A stretch of 13,597 bases of DNA from Trachelipus rathkii (Eukaryota > Arthropoda > Malacostraca > Isopoda > Trachelipodidae), in assembly GCA_015478945.1 (NCBI GenBank), contig JABUQX010014927.1:1-13597 (forward strand). The letters run 5' to 3'. A program made the translations under genes and the position numbers. The notes under the pieces were generated by a model, which saw only the letters and a program-made list of their open reading frames with translations, was not told the origin of the DNA and ran no database searches. This document shows, piece after piece, positions 1 to 9,790 of this stretch (its first letter is position 1; each line of letters begins with the position of its first letter).

Positions 1-840
1 TCCCATCAGCCAACGATTACAGCTCCTCTCCTTATCTTTTATAATCATTATCCATCATATTCTACTGAGTGTAGCCATTGTCGAATTAGTATGCAGTTAT
101 TTTGCAACTTGAAACCTTTGAGATTTAAGTCCAAGCCGTATAATACTTTGAGTATCAATAATTATATATGAAAGTAAAAAGCTCGTTTGATATTTAATTA
201 TATTCGTATTTAGATATTATAATTGGAGTTAAAATAACTTTTCCTCATTTCATTAATAAATAACTTATTTCACTTTTCTAAATTTAACTATTATTAATTT
301 ATTATTATAAGATTTTTTCTTTTTGCTTTATTTTTTCTTACAATCTCTTCTTGAACGTAGTCTTATATCTATCACCTTTTATTCAGAAGGGTAACATCAA
401 GGGAATACAGGAAATTGAGAACTTAACTATAAGTCAACTATACCTCAAATAAACGCGCCCCCACTCGTGTTTTGAAGTCGTATTTAAATTTTTATGCCTA
501 CATGAATGATTAAATATCCAATAAATCATGCTTACGTCACGGAGGATGAAACTCAGCTTTTCTGTGCGCTTTAGGAGGAGCTGTACGGGTCAGACAATAA
601 CTGACAACAACGAGGCGTTTTCTTCTCTAGGTATGTATTTCATTTCTCTCTAGCTTACAGAGGACTTGTCTTCGTAAGTACACTTCTTCCTTCCTTATCT
701 TCTCTTCTCTTTCTAAAATCACTAAAGAACTTACATCTTAAGCTTATGCTTACGATGTTTCGCGTTTCGTAGTCAGTACTTACTTCGCGTTAATTTCTTC
801 TCTTGTACGCTGAATAACGTATCTTGATTGACTTCTTGTC

Positions 841-916
841 TTTTTTTTTTTTCTTTTTTATATGTAAAAATCTTTTTTTTTTTTTTTTTTTGTTTTTCTT
901 TTTTTTCTTTTTTTTT
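841..916. repeat. Interrupted poly-T tract
   Basis: Runs of T of up to about 19 bases are broken only by isolated C, G or A bases, so the stretch is almost pure pyrimidine on the + strand. The open frame crossing it translates mostly to Phe, Ser and Leu and is a composition artefact. Alternatives are an old poly-A tail of a minus-strand retroelement, for which no element body is recognisable, or a simple expanded homopolymer. Confidence 0.85.
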
Positions 917-950
917 CATTTACTTCTTCCTTTTCTCTTCTTTTTATATA

Positions 951-984
951 TTATTATTATTATTATTAATTATTATTATTATAT
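951..984. repeat. TTA trinucleotide microsatellite
   Basis: About eleven units of TTA, interrupted once by TTAAT near 967. It directly follows the poly-T/TC-rich stretch. It is the same repeat type as the longer array at 7236-7284 beside the gene's last acceptor. Confidence 0.9.
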
Positions 985-1072
985 TTATTAAATTGAAGGT
1001 TTTTAAATTTTTGAGTAGAGCTTAGACAGAGCACTGGTATGCTGAAAGCCTCTGTGTCACTTGACAACATGC

Positions 1073-1115
<43 letters not shown>

Positions 1116-1171
1116 ATATATAATAATATATAGTACATATAGAATATAAATATAAGTAGTTATATATATAT

Positions 1172-1216
<45 letters not shown>

Positions 1217-1232
1217 ATAATAAATATATAAA
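1073..1232. repeat. TG/TA dinucleotide microsatellite
   Basis: A short (TG)n start at 1073-1084 passes into a long imperfect TA array with occasional TAATA interruptions. The self-complementary TA part can form cruciforms and is prone to collapse or expansion in assembly. No gene content. Confidence 0.9.
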
Positions 1233-1305
1233 TGAAGAGAGAGAGTAATTTTAAAATATACTTTCAATTAATCTGCATATCAAAATATCATCATTGTCCA
1301 TCACT

Positions 1306-1326
1306 AATATATATATATATAATAAT

Positions 1327-1366
<40 letters not shown>

Positions 1367-1389
1367 ATAGTATATAGTATATAATAATC
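1306..1389. repeat. TA/TAA microsatellite abutting the coding exon
   Basis: An imperfect TA and AAT array runs right up to the CAG that probably serves as the 3' splice site of the exon beginning at 1392. The usual polypyrimidine tract is therefore replaced by alternating TA. The short minus-strand frames here (Tyr/Ile-rich) are translations of the repeat. Confidence 0.9.
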
Positions 1390-1391
1390 AG

Positions 1392-1673
1392 ATTCGATGG
1401 TGAAAGCAGGGGTGTCGAGGTGGACGAGGAGTTCCGAGGGAGTCGTGGCAACCCGAAGAGAGGTAAGGAGGACCAGGAACAGGTGCCGGCGATTTTCGTG
1501 GTAAACGAGAATTGACAGGCAAAGTGGCATGGTTACTTCAGCGTTAAGGCTGTAGATCAAAGCGTGGAATCTGGATCTTTCCCAACTGGGGCTTCTGATA
1601 AGAGACCAGATAATGAAAGCTTCAAGCTGACCAGAACATTGATCTCGATACCTCAGGAGAAAACCCAGATAAG
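1392..1673 (+). CDS. SERBP1: SERBP1/HABP4 (Vig) family, internal coding exon with disrupted frame
   Basis: This is the RGG and central part of a SERBP1/HABP4-type protein, a cytoplasmic RNA- and ribosome-binding family. No single frame stays open, but reading across frames gives family blocks in the right order: FDGESRG (1393-1413), RGGRG (1416-1430), FRGSRGNPKRG (1432-1464), GGPGTGAGDFRGKRE (1467-1511), DRQSG (1514-1528), SVKAVDQ (1540-1560), SGSF (1570-1581), NWG (1584-1592), SDKRPDNES (1594-1620) and ADQNIDLDTSGENPDK (1626-1673). The family pattern is FRGKREFDR-SG, then VKAVD, then GSGSFNWG, so a single missing T near 1513 explains one shift. The left edge is set by CAG at 1389-1391. The right edge is AAG followed by GTAACT, which leaves phase 0, the same phase as the exon at 7314. 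GC content is far above the flanks. Either the sequence has indel errors here or the exon has decayed. The family call is firm; exact boundaries and intactness are not. Confidence 0.65.
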
Positions 1674-1679
1674 GTAACT
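1671..1679 (+). promoter_or_regulatory. 5' splice donor of the damaged exon
   Basis: AAG/GTAACT fits the donor consensus reasonably well, with the cut after 1673. Reading DTSGENPDK into the cut leaves phase 0. Joining to CAG at 7314 (or CCA at 7317) continues the open frame into the TLDEWK exon, which supports the pairing. Confidence 0.65.
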
Positions 1680-3180
1680 TTTGAAAATTATATTTGTTGG
1701 ACTGATAAAGGTGTTATACTGACAAATAAATATATTACATATATTATACTATATACTATCACGTGAGTGGGTTGAGTGTTTTGGCTATATACAAATCCAC
1801 TATAGTATATATATAGTAATTACTCTGGTCCATAAATCAAACACCCCACCACACCCCTACTTTACGTCATAATTGCCTAAATACATCACATTTTTTTTAT
1901 TTTTAACTGTTTGATTTAGAAGTTTAAACAGTGTCATTTAGTACTTAGTTCATTTTCAGCGATACTAAACTAACGAAAGGGTAAAGGGAGATCTAAATAA
2001 AGTTGGTGAGAGAATAGAACTGAATGGAAGGTAAAATCATAAGGAGGAGCCAATGGAAATAAATGAATTGAAGCCAATTAAAATGCACGTATGGAAGTTA
2101 ACAATATCGACCGACAGGGGTGAAATAAGTTAGCATGAAAGTAGTATAAGAACTAATGCTGGCCTTTAAGTATATGATATATGATAGATTAATTTAAAAA
2201 GTTAAAAGAACATCGTAGTTCAGTGAGTTGAAAGAAAAACCGTAGTTCAGGTGAGTTGAAACAGGATCTGTTAATTGTGTAGAGAGAGCACTAAAGTTGA
2301 AAAAGAAGGCAAAAAGGAAAACTAAAATATGGAGGTGGCTTTTAGGGAGTGAAATTCTGAAGTCTGATTGAAAGATTTGGGTAAGACTAAAGCGGTCTTC
2401 TATTCATTTGTTTGATTTTTATTTTACTTACTTTTAATACAAATTAAAAAAAAAAAAATGTATATATTTGTGTGTTTAAGCCTATTAGGAAACTTTACTT
2501 TTAGCATTTTTTTGCGGTTGCTTAAATTATACCTATTATAACTATAAATTCTGACATATTAAGTCAGTTAAATATTTTGAGTATTCAACTGCTGCATTGA
2601 ATAGAAATCAGCTGACTGAAAACATATGATACTTATGAAATATATTTTAAAACTTTCGATTGTACGAATTGTAGGATGCTTTTAATAATAGCACCCATCT
2701 ACATGCGAAGAAAGATTGTGGATGAATTGAAAGTTAACTTATACTATTATAAATGACGAGAAGAAAAATTTTAATTCAAATGTATTAGATAAGGAAGTAA
2801 GTTGCATTACCAAGTTAAAGATAAGAAAGGGAATGAAAACTACCTCTAATGTATGACAATCAATGACAAAATAAAAAAGATAATTGAATTGGATAAGAAT
2901 TTAGGATGTAGAGTTAGTCAAAGTTGTACAATCTGGCGACTAACTTTTTCAACTCTGGTCAAAACCTTGATTTGGAGAACATGAAGGACGAAAATATAAA
3001 GCTAAAATTTAAATATTTTGATTGAACATTATAATATTAACGCGTGAAGTATATATTCTCATTTTTTTTTTTCTTCCCTATATGTTCCCAAATGGGAGTA
3101 GAGTGCACAACTTGTACAAAAAAAAAAAAGAAAATAGTTAAGTAAAAAAACTGAGTCGAAAGGAAAGTCCCCTACCCTCT
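1680..3180. other. Intronic sequence with no recognised gene
   Basis: AT-rich with a purine-rich stretch at about 1975-2350. All frames are stop-rich and nothing is recognisable as a protein domain or RNA gene. It contains one short near-tandem duplication (2214-2261), listed separately, and A/T homopolymers at about 2446-2457 and 3062-3131. Confidence 0.6.
2214..2261 (+). repeat. Short near-tandem direct repeat
   Basis: CGTAGTTCAGTGAGTTGAAA at 2214-2233 recurs at 2241-2261 with one inserted G, separated by a 7-base A-rich spacer. It looks like a small local duplication; no function is evident. Confidence 0.8.
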
Positions 3181-3204
3181 CCTTATACCCATTAAGTGCG
3201 AGCC

Positions 3205-3796
3205 TGTCGCAGCCAGAGATACACCCTAGGGTTTCATAACTGCAATACTGTGGTATCTTGTCAATATAAGGTTTCATACCCTGAGCTATGCCCACAACCC
3301 CGCCATTCACCCTTATTATGCACCATTCTTCTCACGAACCAAATTTATATTCCTTTCCTTCAGACACTCCTTTACTGACTCAGTCCACTTTTCCTTAGGT
3401 CTAAAACCCCAAAGGTTATCTATCTGAGCAGATTGCACCTTAGGTCTTTACCTCTTATTCCACACCATAGTTTCACTGCTATATATTAACACTTGTAACA
3501 AGATACCCTTATGCAGAACCCCAGCACACTAAAGACTTAGTTCCTTTGCAATCACCAAATATTTAATTGCACCAGTCACCATCCTACGATTCACAACTTT
3601 CCTACTACACTGAATCATCCATTCCCTTTTTATCCAACGTTGCTTTATTATTATAAATATTTAAACTCCGATACTTGTTCCAATTGCTCACCATCCAACA
3701 TGAATTCACGCTGTGGACTCTCCTCACACTCCACCATTACCTTACTCTTATCTACAAATTACATTCAAACTCCTCCTTTTACATATCTTGCCAAAC
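3205..3796 (-). pseudogene. LINE copy B: RT C-terminal part and tail
   Basis: Reading the minus strand: CKRRSLNV (about 3775), then an unbroken 33-codon run from DKSKVMVECEESPQ to EQLEQVSEFKYL (3752-3654), then SRKVVNRRMVTGAIKYL, CAGVLHKGILLQVLIYSSETMVW, IDNLWGF and KEKWTESVKECLKERN (about 3345-3400), ending near GIAQGMKP (about 3270-3300). These are the order and motifs of the thumb and C-terminal region of this LINE class (KSKVMV, FKYLG, YGSETM-W and GRPRKRW-like blocks). The RT palm, including the YADD box, is absent because of the internal deletion. Stops and frameshifts are frequent between blocks. Confidence 0.8.
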
Positions 3797-3812
3797 CTAT
3801 ATTTCAAACTTT

Positions 3813-4120
3813 CCCGCACTCAATAAGTTTTACATAAAATCAATAATGATCTGATATTCCCATCCCAAACCCTCTCACTGAATTAACAACCATCAAATAC
3901 TTCAACATCTTCACCAACTCAAAATCAAATATACTCTTCACTTTGACACCATTCCTACCTACACTTATCTCTAGTATACTTTTGGATAGTCTCCAGAAAT
4001 CAATCACCTTCCTACCATTCTAATTTTCTCCCGCAACCCCAAAGTCACCTGCTATACCATCCCTTTTTTGATCACCTGTCTAAACATTCAAATTGCCCAA
4101 CACAATCAATCAATCGTCAA
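3813..4120 (-). pseudogene. LINE copy B: endonuclease fragment
   Basis: Minus-strand reading finds LIVLGNLNV (GNLN at about 4086-4097), then GIAGDFGVAGEN, a stop, NGRKVIDFW (about 4000-4055), MLKYLMVVNSVRGFGMG (about 3855-3915) and ISDHY (3843-3857), followed by FYVKLIECG. The last block matches the SDHH motif of EEP-type endonucleases. The usual GDLN metal-binding Asp is Asn here, and the Trp position after GNLNV is a stop, so the enzyme is dead. Frameshifts separate the blocks. Confidence 0.75.
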
Positions 4121-4135
4121 AAACATTCTCATTTT

Positions 4136-5000
4136 AGTAGAGGAATATTTTTAACCATGCTAGTACAATTTTAGACTGTGGTGTAAATGTGGTAAGCATA
4201 GTACAATAGAGAACGATTGATTAGTAAATATTTGAAAAGGATATGAAGAACCATGGTATTCCATAGTATGCACAAGAAATATAGATGAAAATCAAAATAA
4301 GTTTAGGGGAACGTCATAAAATTTTGGAAAAGACTTTACACATGTAATATCTCTAGGGTAGTGTAAACAATGAAAATAAATTAAAAAATTGATTGACTAT
4401 GAGAAGTAGAATAATCATAACTACGTGAATGAAAAATTTTTCATACTTACTAGTTTGAATAAAAGTTTTAAGAACTCATAAGAATAATAATAACTCATAA
4501 GCTGAATTGATTTTTAAAGTAGCAAAAAATTTAAATGTAAGAACACTTCCTTAGTAATTTTGAGAAAGTGAATGTTTTTTTTTTATTATGTACAAGGGAT
4601 ATAGCAAAATGTTTAAAGTAATGTAATGCATAGCAATTAAATATGTGGACTGCTTGTTTTCTCTTAATTTCAACAAGCAGAAGAGTGTCTTTTTATTTAA
4701 AGCATCTTACGCAAAAATAAAACTCATTATTTTTTCGTGGGTGATAGTAGTTTAAATATTTTTGAAAAAAAAAAGCGTGAAACCACGGTATTAAATCAGA
4801 CAATGTTAGTGTAATTGGAAAAATTTAAATAAAACCATTTTTAGAATAATAATAAGTGATATTGAAAGATTGCGAGCAGTTAATTCAGTTTACTAATGAG
4901 AAAACGATGAAAAAGTACATAGTACAATTGATAAAATACTGTGTGTAAACGGGATAATTGATGGCTGAAAAGAGAAGTGAAATAATTATATGTGATTAGT
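4136..5000. other. Spacer between the two LINE copies
   Basis: AT-rich sequence with stops in all frames; no gene, RNA gene or repeat family is recognised. If the two LINE copies pair in the transcript, this stretch would form most of the loop. Confidence 0.55.
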
Positions 5001-5149
5001 GTGGGGGAGAAAAAAATTCCCACGGCTATGTTATGCTTGTTGTAGGAGGCGACTAAATGGAAAGTGTTAGTTGGGATGGGGACCCATTACCACATTATTC
5101 TAATGGTCGTGACCGCTGTAAGCGACCTTGTATCTTCCGGCTAAAATGT

Positions 5150-5760
5150 ATGAATCATTTGGGTACATGGAATGTTAGAGGAAAAAAGGAGAGAGGTGAT
5201 TGATGCATTTAGAAAGGTTAAATTTGATTTTCTTGCTGTGACTGAAGCAAAGATGAAAGGAAGTGGTGAAGATGTGTGAGGGTGAAATGTGTTTGTGTAC
5301 TGGAGTGGAGAGGGGGAGAGAAGGAGTTGCGATTCTGATGAGTGACCTGTGGCGCAGAGCTTTAGTTGATTTTGTTTGTGTGAGTATTAGAATTCTAACA
5401 GTTAAATTTTAAGTTTGAGAAGGTCAAGGTATGTTTACCTTGTAACATATGGTCCATCTGAGGGTGATGTTGAGGAGAGAATGACTTCCTGGGATAACCT
5501 TAATAAAAATGTGGATGGAGTGAGTAGTATCTTCAGATTGATGGTGTTGGGCGACTTAAATGGTTGGATAGGTGACGACGAAAAAAGGATGGTATAACTG
5601 GTGCCATGAGGTTTGAGGTAGATAATGAGAATGGTAGGAAGGTGATTGATTCTTGTAATGAGAGAAGCGTTGGTGGGGGGGGATTGAATATATAATCATT
5701 GTTGTTTTATGTAAGATCTAGTTAGTGGGGGTATGGATGGAGAGGAAAGAGATAAGGAAG
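5150..5760 (+). pseudogene. LINE copy A: endonuclease region
   Basis: Blocks in order: MNHLGTWNVRG (5150-5182), EVIDAFRKVKFDFLAVTEAK (5193-5252) with MKGSGEDV to 5276, GVAILMSDLWRRALVDF (5323-5373), VYLVTYGPSEGDVEERM (about 5432-5482), LMVLGDLNGWIGD (about 5538-5577), ITGAMRFEVDNENGRKVIDS (about 5595-5655), then directly VVLCKI and LVGVWMERKEIRK (about 5699-5760). GDLN is a metal-binding motif of EEP-fold endonucleases, intact here unlike in copy B. The SDHH block is damaged and roughly fifty residues before it are missing. At least five frame changes occur. The 60-codon open stretch at 5415-5597 is one surviving block, not a gene. Confidence 0.8.
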
Positions 5761-5864
5761 TGTTAAGTTAATTAATTGAACAAGGTTATGAGGAAAACTG
5801 TATGACGGCCCTTACAAATAAATCTATTGTATGTGAACAGAAGTGAAGCCATCTTAGCTCAAAT

Positions 5865-6430
5865 GAAGAAAACCTTTGTTAGTAGTGCAAGAGAAGTATG
5901 TGTGTGAATGTGGTAAAGTTGGAAATAAGAATGTCAATAGTGAGTGGTGAAATGAAGAGGTGATGGAAGCGGTTAAAGATAAAGAGGAGGTGGTGGGTTG
6001 AAGTGTTAAAAGCCAGAATGATGTTCAAAAGAATAGGTGTATAAATATTTAAGAAGAGAAAAGATTAAGGTTAATATAAATTGCATACATATGGATGGAT
6101 ATATATGAGGTGATGTGGAACTGTTTGGCTAGGATGGATGAATAGGGAACTTTTTTACAAACGATATATTGGAAATTCTTTTGGAAATAAGTGTGAAAGC
6201 TTACGAAAGAGAGTAAGGTGAAGAAACAGGATGGTAAAGAGATATTGTGGTATTGGAAGATCACCCGAAAATCTGCGGTAGCATTGATCATAGTATATGA
6301 AGAGATGATATCTGGAATGTTAGTCGTGGGTGTTTGAGGTTTTATAAGAAATAAATAGATATTTTGATGATAAGGTATTAGGTAGAGTGAGAAAGTTCAA
6401 GAATGGTTTAGATGTATTATTAGTAAAATG
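5865..6430 (+). pseudogene. LINE copy A: linker and start of reverse transcriptase
   Basis: Reads AREVCVCECGKVGNKNVNSE and WWNEEVMEAVKDKEEV (about 5890-5990), a stretch resembling the RCLEVYKEEKRKVK-type linker (about 6030-6065), FGRMDE, and KFFWK (about 6120-6190), then VLGRVRKFKNGLD (about 6375-6415), which matches the RT-proximal VRKLKNGKA block just before the catalytic domain. Many stops. The catalytic palm motifs are not found downstream. Confidence 0.65.
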
Positions 6431-6689
6431 ATTATAAAATTAATGGAGGCGGATGTTATGTTTTATTGATTTGAATATTGGAATTTGATGTAATCAAAGT
6501 GTTTTATTGTGTATCGTGTGGTAATTGATTTGTTTTTTTGAAGGATTTTGCTTAGTTATAATTATTGTGTAAGTTGTATTTTATATAGTTTTACAATCTG
6601 TTCGTGGGATGGTAGCATTATCTTTAGGGCGTGTGTTGGGTTGTTGTTTGCATGATGAGAATGTGATGAGAAACTTAGGAATGAATCGT

Positions 6690-6930
6690 GGTGGAGTTGG
6701 AGTGTTTAGTGTGAAGAAGGGCGTAAGACTTGAGAGGTTAAACGAGTGAGTGTTAAGATGGTTTGGTTATATGGGTAGGATGAATAAGTTGGATTCGACC
6801 GGCTGGGAGACTGAAGAAAAAGTGGATCGAATCAGTAAAGGAATAAGAGAGTGGCAGACGCGACACTAAAATTGTATAATAGGGGTGAATATAGGTAATA
6901 TGGTTGTGAGCCTGGACCAAGGGATGAATA
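6690..6930 (+). pseudogene. LINE copy A: C-terminal tail
   Basis: VFSVKKGVRLERLNE, a stop, then VLRWFGYMGRM (6750-6782), then after a frame change AGRLKKKWIESVKE ending in TAA (6802-6846), then a decayed stretch ending near QGMNT at about 6915-6930. These are the LRWFGH and GRPRKRW-like blocks that end this LINE class. The corresponding part of copy B is KEKWTESVKECLKERN. Confidence 0.75.
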
Positions 6931-6987
6931 CATTGACAATATATCACAGTGAGTTTTCGTCTCAGTCTTGTGAAGCCGTAGGTTGGA

Positions 6988-7008
6988 TTTTTTTTTTTTT
7001 TTTTTTTT
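6988..7008. repeat. Poly-T homopolymer of 21
   Basis: An uninterrupted run of T immediately 3' of LINE copy A. It is not the element's own poly-A tail, because the orientation is wrong. It might be the tail of an unrecognised minus-strand insertion to its right. Homopolymer length is unreliable in most sequencing. Confidence 0.9.
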
Positions 7009-7046
7009 ACTGTCACGAGAGCTCAATTATGTCATGTCCTTCTACT

Positions 7047-7131
7047 ACTGACTTTTCTGTTTCCAGTGTATATTGTTCACCTACCCCTGATCTGGGGAGA
7101 GGAAGATGATAATGCACAGAAAAACAATAAA
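7047..7131 (+). promoter_or_regulatory. Cryptic 3' splice site followed by polyadenylation signal
   Basis: A strong pyrimidine tract ending ACTTTTCTGTTTCCAG puts an acceptor cut after 7066. AATAAA follows at 7126-7131. By sequence this acceptor is stronger than the real one at 7313. Joined to the phase-0 donor at 1673 it would read CILFTYP and then a stop. It could be a repeat-derived decoy or a genuine alternative last exon; the sequence alone does not decide. Confidence 0.45.
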
Positions 7132-7234
7132 GCGCTAAATTGCTACTTGAAGATGGGTTTAATTCTTCCCTCTTTATGGAAAATTATAATATATACCGAT
7201 ATTCTTTTCTTTATATTTTTACTATTAATTATTG

Positions 7235-7235
<1 letters not shown>

Positions 7236-7284
<49 letters not shown>
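7236..7284. repeat. TTA trinucleotide microsatellite beside the last acceptor
   Basis: About sixteen uninterrupted TTA units end about 30 bases before the acceptor of the terminal exon. In the transcript it supplies a U-rich stretch upstream of the branch point and may stand in for a polypyrimidine tract. Confidence 0.92.
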
Positions 7285-7285
<1 letters not shown>

Positions 7286-7292
7286 GAAAAAT

Positions 7293-7316
7293 CTAATTAT
7301 AATCATTCTTAAGCAG
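7293..7316 (+). promoter_or_regulatory. Branch point and tandem NAGNAG acceptor
   Basis: CTAAT at 7293-7297 fits the CTRAY branch-point consensus and lies about 17 bases before the AG. The acceptor reads AAGCAG at 7311-7316, so cutting after 7313 or after 7316 is possible. Both keep frame and differ by one Gln codon. A third AG at 7322-7323 (CCAACAG) would break the phase. Confidence 0.6.
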
Positions 7317-7790
7317 CCAACAGAAGAAGGACCTTCAGCAACTCCAGCAACAGAAGAAGAGCCAGCGAAAGAGGAAGAGCAACAGCGCGAAATGACTTTG
7401 GATGAATGGAAGGCCCTACAAAAGCGCGAAAAGCCAATCTTTAAGACTAGACGACCAGGGGAAGGCGAAAATACAGCTCAATGGAAAAAGACGTACGTCT
7501 TGAAGAAGAAAATAGATGAGGCTGGAAGTGATGAAGAGGAAGAAGAATTGGAGGAGGAAGAAGTTCCCCATGGCCGCAAGAAAGTTCTCCTTCCCATTGA
7601 TTTTCAGTTTGCTGATACGCCAACTCGTGGGAGAGGCAGAGGCCGTGGCCGCGGAGGAATGGGTGGTCGGGGACGCGGCATGGGCCGTGGTAGTTCCCGC
7701 GGCGGCGGTGCTCGTTTCCAGAGTGGTGGTGGGAGTCGTCAAGAAGCACCCAAAATGGATGATGAGCGCGATTTCCCCAGTCTTGGCTAG
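7314..7790 (+). CDS. SERBP1: SERBP1/HABP4 (Vig) family, terminal coding exon
   Basis: This family binds mRNA and the 40S mRNA channel, helps hold idle 80S ribosomes together with eEF2, and in Drosophila (Vig) has been found with RISC and heterochromatin. The exon encodes 158 residues and ends in TAG at 7788. It opens with a Glu/Pro/Ala-rich linker (residues 1-26), then the signature MTLDEWKALQ (27-36), a basic block with RRPGEGE and QWKKTYVLKKK (about 46-66), an acidic run DEEEEELEEEE (73-83), HGRKKVLLPIDFQFAD (about 86-101), an Arg/Gly domain (about 105-132, a typical methylarginine substrate), and the C-terminal DERDFPSLG. The frame is open without error from 7287. The internal Met at 7392 is not the start: the open frame and family linker continue upstream to the splice site. 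Introns and intact signatures argue against a processed pseudogene. Overlapping long frames on both strands are shadows of this GC-rich exon. Confidence 0.93.
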   Translation, partial: QPTEEGPSATPATEEEPAKEEEQQREMTLDEWKALQKREKPIFKTRRPGEGENTAQWKKTYVLKKKIDEAGSDEEEEELEEEEVPHGRKKVLLPIDFQFADTPTRGRGRGRGRGGMGGRGRGMGRGSSRGGGARFQSGGGSRQEAPKMDDERDFPSLG

Positions 7791-8155
7791 GGAAATTATT
7801 ATTGCCAAAGCGCTTTTGTCCATTAACGACAAAAATAATTATATTATTGATAGTAAAGGGGGTCGCTTACTACCCATCTTATATTGCCCCTATGCCTAAG
7901 AGTTCTCCATTGTCATTCAAATATGCGGCTTGAAGATCATACTTCGAGTTAACGCATAATAACCTATTTCATTTTTCATAGACCTGCCTCACCTTATATA
8001 TGTGTATTAAACACCACTCACCTAATTATTAGGACTATATCACTTATAGAGTGAGAGGTTATTTTATTTCTCATAATTATTTATTTTTTACTCAGAATAA
8101 TAATATTATGCATATGTAAAAAATATAGTAATAAAAATGAAAGAATATTTAAATG
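7791..8155 (+). other. Probable 3' UTR
   Basis: Composition falls from the GC-rich RGG coding sequence to AT-rich immediately after the stop, with stops in all frames. The end is set only by the first good polyadenylation signal at 8130-8135. If that is not used, the UTR could run to a second AATAAA at 8478-8483. Confidence 0.5.
8130..8135 (+). promoter_or_regulatory. Candidate polyadenylation signal
   Basis: Canonical AATAAA about 340 bases after the stop codon. The downstream GT/T-rich element is weak (TGTTTCT near 8169). In DNA this AT-rich the hexamer also arises by chance. Confidence 0.4.
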
Positions 8156-8665
8156 ATAAAATTATATACTGTTTCTATTTATAGTGTAAAATATATATTT
8201 ATATAATGTAGAGTTTCATTTGTTTGTTCATATCATGAAGTGTTCGAATATAGAATGACATATACTAAGTCATACGTAATCTCACTAACTTAGAAAGACT
8301 ATTACTAACTAAATAGACTATATGAATATAACTATTTTATATAATATGGGGTAATGTAGTAGTTCAAATGATTACATGGAAGTTGTATATATACATTAGA
8401 TTAGATCTAATTTTAATTAAAGAACTTAACAACAAAAAATTTTTCTTTTAAAAGTAGAACATTTATAATTTACAAGAAATAAAAGGCTCATTTAATCTTT
8501 AAATAACACATAACCCGATTATATCAATATTTTACACGCTCTAATTATGAATAATTTTTAAACAAAAGATGTTGATCGATTCCCCATACCTAAAAATTTA
8601 TAAGTTAACTCATAAAAACGCCTAGAGCACATTAAACTCATCATAGTACCTATATAATATTAGGT

Positions 8666-8668
8666 ATA

Positions 8669-8707
<39 letters not shown>
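8666..8707. repeat. TA microsatellite
   Basis: Imperfect, then pure TA dinucleotide run of about forty bases in the 3' flank of the gene. No other feature adjoins it. Confidence 0.88.
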
Positions 8708-8709
<2 letters not shown>

Positions 8710-9691
8710 GAGTATCCCGTTAGGTCCTAAAAGTGGGACCTGCTCATGAGGTAATTTACTATTTCAGAGATGGTGAGGATGTAAACCAGGTGTTAACGTT
8801 TGTCATAATCATTTACTATAAACAAATATAACTCTTATATATCATATTCAAATATACTCACTATATAACTTTAGGAAGAGTACTTATTTTATAGCTATAT
8901 AAAATCACAAAATAACTGACATTTTTTGGTACATTGAATGCTCTTATATATATTGTGTGATAGATATAGATACAAAGAAATAATGATAAATATGATAGAC
9001 GTGTTAATTTCTAGGAAAAGGGTGAAGCTACTTCTATCGTCAGAATTCGTTTCTGAGTAGTCTATTTGTAAGAAATGTGTATCTAGAGATTTCACATATC
9101 ACTTTAGTTACTATTAAGATGAATAGTGTCTAGATCTCGTGGGCTCGTATTGTCAATGTATATGATAAGCTTTCCTCGTAGAATGTGGGTGTTGAATCAG
9201 AGGAAGATCTCAAGAAGCATCGAACACCAGACTATACTTCTACCAATACTGGTTAATAGTATCAATACTCTCTACACTGACCTCATTGTGCTAATTAGGC
9301 TCACTAATCATTGATACGGAGCAGACTTTGGGTCACAGAATAGATAGGATAAGTAGCTATTCACTCACAAGATTTCTTCCGGATGCACCTTTTATTCTTT
9401 TCCAAAGTTTATTGCTAATTGTATCATGAGTACAATTCATATATTAACATTATATACTTTGCTGGTGCCTTAGACATTCAGGTTAGCCATCATGTCAGTT
9501 TTCATCTTCTATCTTTCTTCTTAATCCAACGAATCTATGAGGCATTACTTGATGGAAGTGGTTATATAATCAACTTAGTCAATAACTTAATAAAATTCAG
9601 GAGAAAGAACATTTAAATTAAAATATGATTAGAGTAAAATTAATTTACTGTGACTGATAAAAGTAACAGAAAAAACAAGATATAAAAAACT

Positions 9692-9790
9692 TTTGTTTTT
9701 TTTTCCCCGGTTTTTTCGGGTTTTAGATGAAAAAAACCGAAAACCCCCCCCTGGGCTTTTTCAAAAAAAGTGGGTTTTTGGCCAAGCGAA
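9692..9790. other. Homopolymer-rich island, possible assembly artefact
   Basis: Nearly every base is part of a homopolymer of three to eight: long T, A, G and C runs alternate with few single bases (for example a C run of eight near 9744 flanked by A and T runs). It is GC-richer than its surroundings. It resembles consensus built from low-quality reads or gap filling rather than natural sequence. The open frame across it is meaningless. The island at 13200-13276 has the same texture. Confidence 0.55.

Larger units (their letters stand above)
1..1391. other. Non-coding sequence upstream of the first recognised exon
   Basis: No coding exon is recognised here. The family's N-terminal domain was looked for and not found, so this is either the gene's 5' flank or part of an earlier intron. 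Positions 440-680 are less AT-rich and hold weak promoter-like items: TATTTAAA at 481-488, a CREB/ATF-like TTACGTCA at 532-539, an arthropod-style TCAGA around 590-594, and a donor-like CTAG/GTATGT near 628-636 that could close a non-coding first exon. Each of these motifs is common by chance in AT-rich DNA. The rest is poly-T, TTA and TA repeat sequence, listed separately. Confidence 0.5.
3180..4135 (-). mobile_element. Decayed, 5'-truncated and internally deleted LINE (copy B)
   Basis: The minus strand carries remnants of a non-LTR retrotransposon with apurinic-type endonuclease and reverse transcriptase. Reading from 4135 downwards, the second half of the endonuclease comes first, then a jump to the last part of the RT and the C-terminal region, then a 3' UTR resembling that of copy A. 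The copy has many stops and frameshifts and cannot be active. It lacks the endonuclease N-terminus (5' truncation is typical of LINE insertion) and most of the RT. The bases at 3998-4021 are identical, as reverse complement, to 24 bases at 5628-5651 of copy A, so both belong to one family. The exact ends are uncertain. Confidence 0.8.
5000..6950 (+). mobile_element. Decayed, internally deleted LINE (copy A)
   Basis: A plus-strand non-LTR retrotransposon remnant in the same orientation as the host gene. It begins with 5' UTR-like sequence (a GGCGACTAAATGG-type stretch near 5048), followed by the endonuclease from its N-terminal TWNVRG, the linker, the start of the RT, a gap, and the C-terminal tail. 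Internal losses lie near 5680-5690 (middle of the endonuclease) and at about 6450-6690 (RT palm and thumb). Numerous stops and frameshifts make it inactive. It is more complete at the 5' side than copy B, while copy B keeps more of the RT C-terminus. The end is placed where similarity to the copy B 3' UTR fades. Confidence 0.8.
1674..7313 (+). other. Large intron carrying two inverted LINE remnants
   Basis: About 5.6 kb separate two exons of the same SERBP1-family gene. The donor at 1674 and the acceptor at 7312-7313 agree in phase. The intron holds unique AT-rich sequence (1674-3180 and 4136-5000), a minus-strand LINE copy, a plus-strand LINE copy, a poly-T run of 21 at 6988-7008, a cryptic acceptor with a polyadenylation signal, and a TTA array. 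No additional family exon is needed between the two, because the protein blocks are contiguous in family order. Confidence 0.6.
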